6,091 nt of DNA from NCBI GenBank assembly GCA_017547345.1, contig JAFYPY010000094.1:1-6091 (forward strand), read 5' to 3'. The notes under the pieces were generated by a model. The model had not been told where the DNA came from, ran no database searches, and worked only from the letters and a program-made list of their open reading frames with translations. Below are positions 1 through 6,091 of the stretch, piece by piece (positions within the stretch are counted from its first letter, which is position 1; every line of letters starts with the position of its first letter). Made by a program: the position numbers and the translations under genes. The DNA is from Bacillota bacterium. Its GTDB lineage: Bacteria > Bacillota_A > Clostridia > Peptostreptococcales > Anaerovoracaceae.

Positions 1-392
1 AGATTACTATGGCTGAAGTGTTTGCAAAAGGCGAGGATGTAGCTAAAAAGGCCGAGTATCTTGTGTTTATGACTGGATGGGACAAGAGATGGGGCGATGA
101 AAGCTACTTCGGAGACTATCCGGTGGTAACTGATGAAGTTGTCGACTTTGCTATTGAAACGGGCAAAAAAGGACTAGCTTTCGATGTAATCGGACTGGAT
201 CCAATATCTGACCTAAACCTTACTCTTCACAAAAAGGTTTTTGCCGCATCAGATATGGTGATTATAGAAAACTTATGTAATCTCGACAAAGTAGAAGAGG
301 CTGCAAAGGGCGAGGTATTTACGCTTGTTGCGACTCCTATAAAATACAAAAATGCAGACGGTGCACCGATTAGAGCACTGGCTATGATTTAA
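1..392 (+). CDS. Cyclase family protein (kynurenine formamidase-like metal hydrolase), C-terminal part
   Basis: This is the last 129 codons of a gene that begins before the window. The frame stays open to the left edge (codons ATT ACT before the ATG at 9), so that ATG is probably internal. Family members are usually a little over 200 residues, so roughly 40% is missing. What remains matches the C-terminal half of the cyclase/kynurenine formamidase fold (Pfam Cyclase): TGWDKRWG near 72-95, a GLDPIS segment near 192-209, a conserved His at 228-230 in LHKKVF, then IIENL (Glu at 266-268), and the closing DGAPIRALA. Known relatives are metal-dependent hydrolases of amide or lactone-like bonds, normally cytosolic. 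The HxGTHxDxPxH metal-binding motif would lie in the missing part, so neither activity nor substrate can be judged. The stop is TAA. No terminator-like hairpin is visible in the 46 bp before addB, so read-through into addB is likely. Confidence 0.85.
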   Translation, partial: ITMAEVFAKGEDVAKKAEYLVFMTGWDKRWGDESYFGDYPVVTDEVVDFAIETGKKGLAFDVIGLDPISDLNLTLHKKVFAASDMVIIENLCNLDKVEEAAKGEVFTLVATPIKYKNADGAPIRALAMI

Positions 393-438
393 GAAGCAGG
401 CAAAGTACATAACTAGGTCGGCACAAGAGTGAGGAATA

Positions 439-3400
439 ATGCTAAAGATTTATTACGGCAGAGAAAATCTGGATAAGGAAAAGTTTATATTTAGTAACAT
501 CCACGGCAAAACTTTTGTCATGGTACCTGATCAGTACACACTAGAGGCGGAAAGACAGGCTTTCCGCCATCTTGGCATTTCTTCACTTATGGATGTAGAG
601 ATTGTTTCTTCCTCAAGTCTTGGAGAAAACATTCTAAATGAGCTGGGAGGGAATAAACGTGCATCCATAGATAAATATGGTCGCCATATGCTCTTATATA
701 AAGTGGCTATGGAACAGAAAAATAACCTTGAAATTTTTAAAGGGATGGAGACTAGAAGTTCATTTATTGATGCGGTTAACAACTTTATTTCTGAAATGAA
801 ACAATATAACTGTGGACCAGAGGAGTTAAAAGCTCTTGCAGAAGATATGGAAGAAGGCTCTTATACTCAGAAGAAGCTTCTGGATGTGTATAGGCTTTTT
901 GGAAAATATGAAGAAGCTATCGATGGAAAATATACAGATTCAGAAGACTACATAAACCTATTCCTTGAAAAGATAAAAGATTCAGGGCAGATTAGAAACT
1001 CACAGGTTTGGATATATGGATATGATAGCTTTGCTCCAAAAACAATGGCACTAATAGGTAAACTTATGTTGGCCGCAGATGATGTTAATTTGGTTTTAAC
1101 GTGGGATGACAATGGAAGAGATAGCGAATTGTTTGAACTTACATCTATGGTAATTAGCAATGTAAAAAAACTTGCTGATGAACTAGGTGTTGAGCACAAA
1201 ATTTTTCCTATATCGGATGAGTATGCTATAGAAACACCAAACAAGGCCATTAGTCATGTCCAAAAGGAATTATACACTCTGCCGTCTATTAACGCCGATT
1301 GTGAAGAGGGAATTACCCTCGTTGAAGCTGCTGGCATATATAATGAAATCGAAAGTGCAGCTAGCTATGTGCTACACCTAGTTAGGGACAAAGGACTTCG
1401 ATATAATGAAATAAGGGTTGTCTGCAACGAGCTTGAAACTAGGGGACCAATTATTGAAAGAATTTTTGGCGAGTATGGTATAGAAGTTTTCTCTGATACA
1501 AAGAGAAATATTTTGTCAAATCCCATTGTTCAATATATAACATCGTTAATAGACGTTATAATTGAAAAATACAGCACAGAAGCCCTTATGTCTATGCTCA
1601 AATCGGGCTTTGGCGATTTGACTATAGAAGAAATTGCTGAGCTGGAAAACTATGCAATAAAATATAAAATAAAGGGGACTATGTGGAAGTCACCTTTTAG
1701 GCGTGGCAAAAACGAATATAAAGAAGAATTTGCGACCATAGAGGAACTTCGAAAAAAAGCAATACGAGGTCTTGATGCATTAGAAGAAGTCTTTAAGGAA
1801 AAGAAGACGGGAGAATTTCTCAAAAAATTCTATGGATGTTTATGTGATGAATTCGGACTACAAGAAAAGCTTCTTTCTTTTATTGCTATGCAAGAAAAAA
1901 AGGAACTCTTTGATTTAGCAGATGAAACTGCAAAAGTTTGGGATAGCATGTTGCGAATAATGAACCAACTTTATGAGATAATGGGACAGGAGTCTTTTGA
2001 TAAAGAGATTTTTAGAGATCTATTCATTGTCGGCGTCGGGCAGGTTCAAATAGGATTATTGCCACCAACAGAAGATGGACTAATATTAGGTAACATACAA
2101 AGAAGCCGTAGTGCAAGGGTGAAGGCATTAGTTGTGATTGGAGTCAATGAAGGAATTTTGCCTCAGGAAAAACCTACACAGGGGTTATTCTCGGCAGAAG
2201 AAAGAGAAATCTTTAGAGCAGATGGCAAAGAATTATGCAAGGTGGACTCCGTAAGATTCCTAGAAGAAAAACTAGCCATTTATAGAACTTTATCATGTGT
2301 CGACGAATACTTGTGGGTTGGATACAGCCTGTCCGACGAAGAGGGAAATCAGCTTAAGCCATCAAGGATTTTCTTAAAGTTAAAGGAAATCTTTCCTAAT
2401 ATAAAAATTCAAGAAGATGCACTAAATAGTGGTGAGGCAATGCCCCTTATAAACGGAAGTATCAGCGGAGTTGTTCATTTAACTAAAGCTCTTCAAGGCG
2501 AGGGAGAAGGAAGGAAAATCGATCCTAAGTGGTTACAGGCAATTAAATGGTTTAATCAAAATAAACCCGAGCTTTTAGATTCATTAGAGGAAAGTCTATC
2601 GTTTACAAATAGGCAAGAAGATTTGGGAAGGGACGCCGCAGAGGCACTGTTCAAGAAAGATATAGACAAGGCTCTATCGTTGAGCCCTTCCAGACTTGAA
2701 AAATTCAGCAGATGTCCTTTTTCGCACCTTGTCTCATATGGATTGAGACCTGAGGAAAGACGAGTGTTCGAGGCCTCATCAAGAGAAATAGGAGATATTT
2801 ACCATCAGTGTTTGATGAAACTAACAGAAAAACTTACGACTGAAGGCAAAGCAATTACAGACCCTGAATCATTGTGGATGACTATTTCCAAAGAGGACTG
2901 CTATAAGATTATCGATCAGGAGTTAAAGACAATTTCTGCTGACTATAGAGAAGGTGTTTTTGAAGCAGGAAATGAGGAGATATACAGAGGAGAAAGGGTA
3001 AAAGAAATTGCAAGAGAGGTCTGTTGGACATGTGTTGAACAAGTCCGAGCGGGAAGAATACTTGCTATTAAACCAGAAGTAGCCTTTAGAAGAGGAGGGG
3101 ATATCCCACCTATCGAAGTTCAACTTGAAACTCAGAAAGTCTACATAGAAGGTATAATAGACAGGGTCGACTATCTTAATGATGACAGAGTCAAAATTAT
3201 AGATTATAAGACTGGCGACGAAAAGTTTAGTATCGAAGAGGCGAAGGATGGATATAGACTCCAGCTTATGTTGTATTTACAGGCGGCTTGCGAGCAAAGG
3301 AAGAAGCCTGCCGGAGTATTTTATTTTAAGATAACTGAGCCGATGGCGGAATTGACTCCAGATAAAATGGATAGAGAAACCGTCGAAAAAGCAGTGCGAA

Positions 3401-3753
3401 AGAACTTTAAGTTGGACGGAATTCTTGTAGATGACCCCGTCGTTATCGGTGATATTGCAGGAGAGTTTCAAGGGTTTAGTGAAATTCTGCCTATTAGGGC
3501 AACCAAAGAAGGTATAAAGAACAGCGGAAACGAAGGACTTTTGCCGGAAAAGGACTTTGTGGAACTTCAGGAGGCGGTCTACGAAAAGATAAAGGACGCA
3601 TGCAAAGGCTTGTTAGAGGGCAGAGTTAAGGCGCATCCGATGAAAACAAGACAAAAGTCGGCTTGCACTTACTGCCAGTATAAAGGGATTTGCAGATTTG
3701 ATACAGCTTTTGAAGATTGTAAATACAATATAGTTGGAAAAAAGAATAATTAG
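439..3753 (+). CDS. addB: AddB, ATP-dependent helicase/deoxyribonuclease subunit B
   Basis: AddB is the second nuclease subunit of AddAB, the Firmicutes counterpart of RecBCD, which resects double-strand breaks up to Chi for RecA loading. At 1104 residues the length is close to normal (about 1150). The N-terminal helicase-like region has the family segments FVMVPDQYTLEAER (about 26-39), RSRSAR (555-560) and VIGVNEGILP (566-575). The C-terminal PD-(D/E)XK nuclease is complete: H789, GIIDRVD with D908 and D911, D922-Y-K924, and Q942xxxY946. Four cysteines match the AddB 4Fe-4S pattern: C759 (SRCPF), then C1076, C1079 and C1085 (CxxCx5C). Oddity: the Walker A position near residues 7-14 reads GRENLDKE, keeping G and K but losing the second G and the S/T. 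The start is fixed because an in-frame TGA lies at 430-432. The ribosome site is a modest GTGAGG with only 4 nt of spacing. No addA is adjacent, and a GNAT gene follows after 23 bp. Confidence 0.93.
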   Translation: MLKIYYGRENLDKEKFIFSNIHGKTFVMVPDQYTLEAERQAFRHLGISSLMDVEIVSSSSLGENILNELGGNKRASIDKYGRHMLLYKVAMEQKNNLEIFKGMETRSSFIDAVNNFISEMKQYNCGPEELKALAEDMEEGSYTQKKLLDVYRLFGKYEEAIDGKYTDSEDYINLFLEKIKDSGQIRNSQVWIYGYDSFAPKTMALIGKLMLAADDVNLVLTWDDNGRDSELFELTSMVISNVKKLADELGVEHKIFPISDEYAIETPNKAISHVQKELYTLPSINADCEEGITLVEAAGIYNEIESAASYVLHLVRDKGLRYNEIRVVCNELETRGPIIERIFGEYGIEVFSDTKRNILSNPIVQYITSLIDVIIEKYSTEALMSMLKSGFGDLTIEEIAELENYAIKYKIKGTMWKSPFRRGKNEYKEEFATIEELRKKAIRGLDALEEVFKEKKTGEFLKKFYGCLCDEFGLQEKLLSFIAMQEKKELFDLADETAKVWDSMLRIMNQLYEIMGQESFDKEIFRDLFIVGVGQVQIGLLPPTEDGLILGNIQRSRSARVKALVVIGVNEGILPQEKPTQGLFSAEEREIFRADGKELCKVDSVRFLEEKLAIYRTLSCVDEYLWVGYSLSDEEGNQLKPSRIFLKLKEIFPNIKIQEDALNSGEAMPLINGSISGVVHLTKALQGEGEGRKIDPKWLQAIKWFNQNKPELLDSLEESLSFTNRQEDLGRDAAEALFKKDIDKALSLSPSRLEKFSRCPFSHLVSYGLRPEERRVFEASSREIGDIYHQCLMKLTEKLTTEGKAITDPESLWMTISKEDCYKIIDQELKTISADYREGVFEAGNEEIYRGERVKEIAREVCWTCVEQVRAGRILAIKPEVAFRRGGDIPPIEVQLETQKVYIEGIIDRVDYLNDDRVKIIDYKTGDEKFSIEEAKDGYRLQLMLYLQAACEQRKKPAGVFYFKITEPMAELTPDKMDRETVEKAVRKNFKLDGILVDDPVVIGDIAGEFQGFSEILPIRATKEGIKNSGNEGLLPEKDFVELQEAVYEKIKDACKGLLEGRVKAHPMKTRQKSACTYCQYKGICRFDTAFEDCKYNIVGKKNN

Positions 3754-3763
3754 CTTATTCCAA
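3734..3763 (+). repeat. Small inverted repeats spanning the addB stop codon
   Basis: Two overlapping pairings are visible. GAATAA (3744-3749) pairs with TTATTC (3755-3760), leaving the five-base loop TTAGC that contains the addB TAG stop. Alternatively TTGGAA (3734-3739) pairs with TTCCAA (3758-3763). No T-run follows, so it does not look like an intrinsic terminator. It lies just before the strong ribosome site of the acetyltransferase gene and might influence mRNA processing or translational coupling. It is AT-rich and weak, so it may be chance. Confidence 0.3.
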
Positions 3764-3776
3764 CGAAGGAGGAAAA

Positions 3777-4307
3777 ATGTTTGAAACAAAAAATTTGATT
3801 ATACGCCCTTCTGAATGGGAAGATTTGAATGATTTTTTTGCATGGGAACAGATGCCAGAGGTTACGGAGTTCTTTAGCATTAGAGACGAACAGACTATGG
3901 AAGATGTGGTTAGAAAGTATGTGTCAGATGACAACGAGCCGTCTGCAAGACAGTTTACAATCCTTCTAAAAGGCGAAGGTGAGCCTAAGAAAATCGGAAG
4001 AATCGTCCTAGGCGACATTGAAGAAGGGTGGAAGGCGGAAATCTGGAGGATATATATTGCAGACATAGCCCTTCGTGGAAAAGGTTATGGAAAAGAGGCT
4101 ATGGAAGCAATCATGGCATATTGCTTCGACGAACTCAAGCTAGAAAGACTTTACCTTGACCATTACACAGGAAACCCAGCATCATATTTATATTTGTCAT
4201 TAGGGTTTAAGTATGAAGGAGTACTTCGTAAAAACTGCCGTAAGAACGGTATCTTATATGACGTACACCTAATGTCTATGCTAAAAGACGAATACTATAA
4301 TAGATAG
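3777..4307 (+). CDS. GNAT family N-acetyltransferase (RimJ/RimL-like, Acetyltransf_3 type)
   Basis: This is a complete 176-residue single-domain GNAT enzyme, expected to transfer an acetyl group from acetyl-CoA to an amine in the cytosol; the substrate is not predictable. It opens with the typical METxxLxIRP-like start (FETKNLIIRP, residues 2-11). It has the acetyl-CoA pyrophosphate-binding motif A, LRGKGYG (99-105), followed by a helix. The C-terminal motif B region is N133...Y139...SLGFKYEGVLRK, the usual N-x-x-x-x-x-Y-x-x-x-GF arrangement of the RimJ/RimL branch. There is no signal peptide or membrane segment. The ribosome site is a strong AAGGAGG at 3766-3772, 4 nt before the ATG. Only 23 bp separate it from addB, so cotranscription is likely, though a link to DNA repair is not implied. 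A terminator follows the stop codon. Other possibilities are a ribosomal-protein N-terminal acetyltransferase or a small-molecule or antibiotic-modifying enzyme; the sequence does not decide. Confidence 0.88.
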   Translation: MFETKNLIIRPSEWEDLNDFFAWEQMPEVTEFFSIRDEQTMEDVVRKYVSDDNEPSARQFTILLKGEGEPKKIGRIVLGDIEEGWKAEIWRIYIADIALRGKGYGKEAMEAIMAYCFDELKLERLYLDHYTGNPASYLYLSLGFKYEGVLRKNCRKNGILYDVHLMSMLKDEYYNR

Positions 4308-4328
4308 AGTTAGACGATGTTATAAACG

Positions 4329-4361
4329 AAAAAGGACAGATGTAATATCTAGTCCTTTTTT
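4329..4361 (+). terminator. Intrinsic terminator, probably bidirectional, between converging genes
   Basis: The left arm AAAAAGGAC (4329-4337) pairs with GTCCTTTTT (4352-4360). The stem continues with AGAT/ATCT (4338-4341 with 4347-4350), a single bulged A at 4351 and a five-base loop GTAAT. On the plus strand the stem ends in a run of six T, which suits termination of the addB-acetyltransferase transcript 22 bp after its stop codon. Because the left flank is A-rich, the minus strand also reads hairpin then T-run, so it can end the asparaginase transcript as well. Confidence 0.85.
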
Positions 4362-4394
4362 GTTTCATAATATTGTGTTTATTTATCTATAGCT

Positions 4395-5408
4395 CTACTT
4401 GTGCAATTCGCCTCGCAAATCTTCCTCCATAAGTTCCTTGATTTTGTCTTTGGAAAGATCGCAGCTGAATAAGTAATATAGCTTTGTTACGGCAGCTTCT
4501 GTTGTCATATCATAGCCGCTTACTGCGCCAGCATCTTTTAGAGGGCTGGAAGTGGCATAAGTACCGAGCTTTACTGTTCCTTGCATGCATTGAGAACATA
4601 CAGTGACGATGGAGCCCTTATCGAAGGCCTTTTTAATTATAGTAGGCAGGGAATTATCGTAACTTGGAATGTTTCCTGCACCGAAGGTTTCTAATACTAT
4701 ACCACTTAGCTTTTCTGTCATTATTGATTCGAAAAGGCTAAACTGGATTCCAGGGAAGAATTTTAAAACTCCGATTGGAACCTGTTTCATTTCTCTTAAG
4801 GCAAAGGGTCCAGTAATGGTAGGACGAACGAGCGCAGCTTTGTTATACTTTATGTCGATTCCCGCAGTGGCAAGAGGCGGATAGTTCGGTGAAGTAAATG
4901 CAACTAAGTCGTCAGCGGACATCTTAGTTGAACGATTTCCGCGAAGAAGCTTGCCTGCAAAGAATAGGGAGACTTCTCTTGCGATGCCGTGGGAGGCGAT
5001 TAACATGGAAGAAATCAAGTTATCCTTGCCGTCACTTCTAATTTCACAAAGAGGAATCTGTGATCCTGTAAGAACTACAGGTTTGTCTAGATTTTCAAGC
5101 ATAAAAGATAGTGCGGATGCAGTGTATGACATAGTGTCAGTGCCATGAAGAACCACAAAACCGTCATAGTCGTAATAACGACTTTCAACTGCCTTGCCAA
5201 TCTCAACCCACTGTTCGACAGCCATGTTGGAAGAGTCAAGAAGGGGATCAAACTCCACAACATCCCAAAGAGGCATGTCCTCGTGTCCTAAGTCTGGGAT
5301 TTGGCTCAAAACATCTGAAATATAGTTCTTTTTAGGGGCATACCCATATTCTGTGGCAACCATGCCGATTGTTCCGCCGGTATATAAAATACAGATTTTC
5401 TTTTTCAT
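4395..5408 (-). CDS. ansA: L-asparaginase, cytosolic type I (AnsA-like)
   Basis: It hydrolyses L-asparagine to L-aspartate and ammonia. This is a full-length protein of 337 residues, the size of E. coli AnsA (338), with clear similarity throughout. The two asparaginase signatures are present: YTGGTIG near the start, with T10 and T13, and VVLHGTDTMSYTASALSFMLENL (about 85-107), with T90 and D91. The expected active-site lysine is K162 in GNRSTK. These align by position with T14, T91, D92 and K163 of the E. coli type I enzyme. T161 and C274 (SQCMQG) align with E. coli T162 and C273, residues tied to its allosteric asparagine response. There is no signal peptide, so it is cytosolic rather than the periplasmic type II enzyme. 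The ribosome site AGGAGA (minus strand, 5414-5419) lies 5 nt before the ATG. It runs convergent to the addB-acetyltransferase genes and divergent from the racemase. Transfer RNA amidotransferase-type GatD is unlikely because its extra N-terminal domain is absent. Confidence 0.93.
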   Translation of the reverse strand: MKKKICILYTGGTIGMVATEYGYAPKKNYISDVLSQIPDLGHEDMPLWDVVEFDPLLDSSNMAVEQWVEIGKAVESRYYDYDGFVVLHGTDTMSYTASALSFMLENLDKPVVLTGSQIPLCEIRSDGKDNLISSMLIASHGIAREVSLFFAGKLLRGNRSTKMSADDLVAFTSPNYPPLATAGIDIKYNKAALVRPTITGPFALREMKQVPIGVLKFFPGIQFSLFESIMTEKLSGIVLETFGAGNIPSYDNSLPTIIKKAFDKGSIVTVCSQCMQGTVKLGTYATSSPLKDAGAVSGYDMTTEAAVTKLYYLFSCDLSKDKIKELMEEDLRGELHK

Positions 5409-5438
5409 ATGTATCTCCTGTATATTTAATCTTATTAT

Positions 5439-5468
5439 ATTCTACCACAAAGGTTAGGAAGGGTACAA
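5439..5468 (-). promoter_or_regulatory. Probable promoter of the asparaginase gene
   Basis: Reading the minus strand, TTGTAC (5463-5468) stands 18 bp before TAGAAT (5439-5444), which is preceded by TGG as in an extended -10 element. An overlapping perfect TATAAT (5434-5439) is the other candidate -10, but it has no good -35 at the normal distance. Either would give a leader of about 20-30 nt before the ribosome site and ATG. The -35 candidate lies inside the left arm of the inverted repeat at 5462-5487, so a protein bound there would probably block this promoter. Confidence 0.5.
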
Positions 5469-5487
5469 GTTTTCCCTTTTTTGTACC
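5462..5487. promoter_or_regulatory. Inverted repeat 1 in the divergent control region (candidate operator)
   Basis: GGTACAA (5462-5468) is mirrored by TTGTACC (5481-5487), giving two perfect 7-bp arms separated by 12 bp. It overlaps the candidate -35 of the asparaginase promoter and ends 8 bp before the -35 of the racemase promoter. No T-run follows on either strand, so it is not a terminator. It shares its TACAA/TTGTA half-sites with the second repeat at 5540-5563. It does not match the orientation of the GlnR/TnrA box (TGTNA...TNACA). The regulator is unknown. Confidence 0.45.
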
Positions 5488-5495
5488 AAATGGAC

Positions 5496-5524
5496 TTGAG
5501 AAAAAAACCAAAATTATGTATTAT
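5496..5524 (+). promoter_or_regulatory. Probable sigma-A-type promoter of the racemase gene
   Basis: TTGAGA (5496-5501) and TATTAT (5519-5524) each match five of six consensus bases and are separated by an ideal 17 bp. The spacer is A-rich, and TG directly precedes the -10. Transcription would start near 5531, giving a leader of about 55 nt that contains the second inverted repeat and the AGGAG ribosome site. This is the strongest promoter-like sequence in the window. Confidence 0.65.
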
Positions 5525-5539
5525 ATAGATAACTATAGG

Positions 5540-5563
5540 CTTACAATGGGAAAGTGTTGTAAG
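5540..5563. promoter_or_regulatory. Inverted repeat 2 in the racemase leader (candidate operator or RNA hairpin)
   Basis: CTTACAA (5540-5546) is mirrored by TTGTAAG (5557-5563), with perfect 7-bp arms 10 bp apart. It sits just downstream of the predicted transcription start and 8 bp before the ribosome site. As DNA it could be a roadblock operator related to repeat 1 (shared TACAA/TTGTA). As RNA it would form a hairpin near the 5' end of the racemase mRNA, leaving the ribosome site free. Confidence 0.45.
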
Positions 5564-5585
5564 GCGCAAAAAGGAGAGTTGTAAA

Positions 5586-6091
5586 ATGAAAGAAAGATAC
5601 CCAAAATTAGAAATAAATTTAGACCATCTGCATCATAATATGGCTAGAATCGTAGAAAAATGTGGTAGCCATGGTATCCAGGTAGCAGGCGTAATTAAAG
5701 GTGTTAACGGCCTTATAGAGGTTGCTAAGACATTTGACCATGCGGGCGCTGCTTTTATTGCGTCTTCAAGACTTGAACAGCTTCAGGATGCGAAGGACGC
5801 AGGCATCGAAAAGAAGATGATGCTTATCAGAATTCCGATGATCAGCGAAGCTCATGATGTAGTAAATATTGCGGACATCAGTTTAAACAGTGAACTTGAA
5901 GTAATCAAGGCCTTAAACGAAGCTGCTAGAATCGAAGGCAAACTTCACAAGGTTATCCTTATGGCAGACGTAGGTGACCTTAGAGAAGGTTGGTGGGATA
6001 AGGACGAACTAGTTGACGTTGCAGAATACATCGAAAATAAGATGATTAACATTCAGCTTGTAGGCGTAGGCTTCAATGTAGGTTGCTATGG
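5586..6091 (+). CDS. Alanine/ornithine racemase family PLP-dependent enzyme, N-terminal part
   Basis: The first 168 codons of a gene run off the right edge; the family is about 350-370 residues, so roughly half is visible. It carries the alanine-racemase-type TIM barrel. It begins YPKLEINLDHLHHN (5-18), a form of the usual N-terminal strand. Next come K38 in GVIKGVNG, the expected PLP Schiff-base lysine, SSRLEQL (60-66), LIRIPM (80-85), SLNSELE (99-105) and DVGDLREGWW (128-137). The D-L-R-E-G segment and the SR and NSE motifs resemble clostridial ornithine racemase (Orr) and its relatives more than classical Alr. Orr converts L- to D-ornithine for the D-ornithine 4,5-aminomutase fermentation route. 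The enzyme is cytosolic and PLP-dependent, with substrate uncertain (ornithine, alanine or another amino acid). Its start has AGGAG (5572-5576) 9 nt upstream and follows the predicted promoter at 5496-5524. Leu is mostly CTT and Val mostly GTA, a narrower codon choice than addB that may reflect higher expression. Confidence 0.85.
   Translation, partial: MKERYPKLEINLDHLHHNMARIVEKCGSHGIQVAGVIKGVNGLIEVAKTFDHAGAAFIASSRLEQLQDAKDAGIEKKMMLIRIPMISEAHDVVNIADISLNSELEVIKALNEAARIEGKLHKVILMADVGDLREGWWDKDELVDVAEYIENKMINIQLVGVGFNVGCY

Noticed and set aside
948..1250. Open frame of 100 codons on the minus strand inside addB
   Set aside because: It lies wholly opposite the conserved addB frame, has a Ser-rich product typical of antisense shadows, and shows no recognisable domain. 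The smaller antisense frames at 531-782, 2923-3123 and 3277-3471 are rejected for the same reason.
1892..1901. A-rich run in addB that could be a slippery frameshift site
   Set aside because: The addB frame continues intact on both sides with conserved sequence, and no stimulatory structure or alternative product is evident. Such A runs are common in AT-rich genes.
3755..4066. Open frame of 103 codons on the minus strand opposite the acetyltransferase gene
   Set aside because: It is antisense to a clear GNAT gene, has a low-complexity Ser/Phe-rich product of the kind produced by the complement of real coding sequence, and resembles no known family.
4669..5148. Two plus-strand frames (4669-4884 and 4951-5148) opposite the asparaginase gene
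   Set aside because: Both are antisense to a highly conserved enzyme and have no convincing ribosome site or recognisable product.
5462..5487. Inverted repeat 1 read as an intrinsic terminator
   Set aside because: The arms are followed by no T-run on either strand, and the repeat lies between two divergent promoters where a terminator is not expected.
5369..5584. 71-codon plus-strand frame covering the asparaginase start and the divergent control region
   Set aside because: It overlaps the asparaginase N-terminus antisense and runs through both promoters. Only its last 12 codons could be transcribed from the racemase promoter; these are listed as a low-interest finding.

Overview
The window looks like chromosomal sequence from a low-GC, Gram-positive anaerobe, most likely a clostridial (Eubacteriales) amino-acid fermenter. 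The evidence is the AT-rich, AGA/ATA/TTA-rich codon use, strong AGGAG-type ribosome binding sites, the AddB type of recombination nuclease, and a racemase of the alanine/ornithine racemase family. This placement is inferred from protein families and composition; no rRNA or other marker gene is present.

Layout from left to right: (1) the 3' end of a cyclase-family (kynurenine-formamidase-like) metal hydrolase, cut by the left edge. (2) After 46 bp, a full-length addB (1104 codons) with its C-terminal nuclease and Fe-S cysteines intact but a degenerate N-terminal Walker A. (3) After 23 bp, a GNAT acetyltransferase, probably in the same transcript. (4) A hairpin terminator with A/T tracts on both sides, which can serve both the rightward genes and the converging gene beyond it. 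(5) On the minus strand, a cytosolic type I L-asparaginase. (6) A 177-bp divergent intergenic region with recognisable promoters in both directions and two inverted repeats that share the half-site TACAA/TTGTA. (7) On the plus strand, the 5' half of a PLP-dependent alanine/ornithine-type racemase, cut by the right edge.

Functionally, addB is a DNA-repair gene (double-strand-break end processing). Its usual partner addA is not beside it in this window. The asparaginase and the racemase both act on amino acids and diverge from one control region. The paired inverted repeats there suggest joint regulation, which is the most interesting regulatory signal seen. I see no mobile element, CRISPR array, tRNA or rRNA, and no clear sign of a new multi-gene system. 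The points worth a second look are the divergent operator-like repeats, the altered AddB nucleotide-binding loop and the orphan placement of addB. The longest stretch without a gene is the 177-bp divergent region, annotated below.
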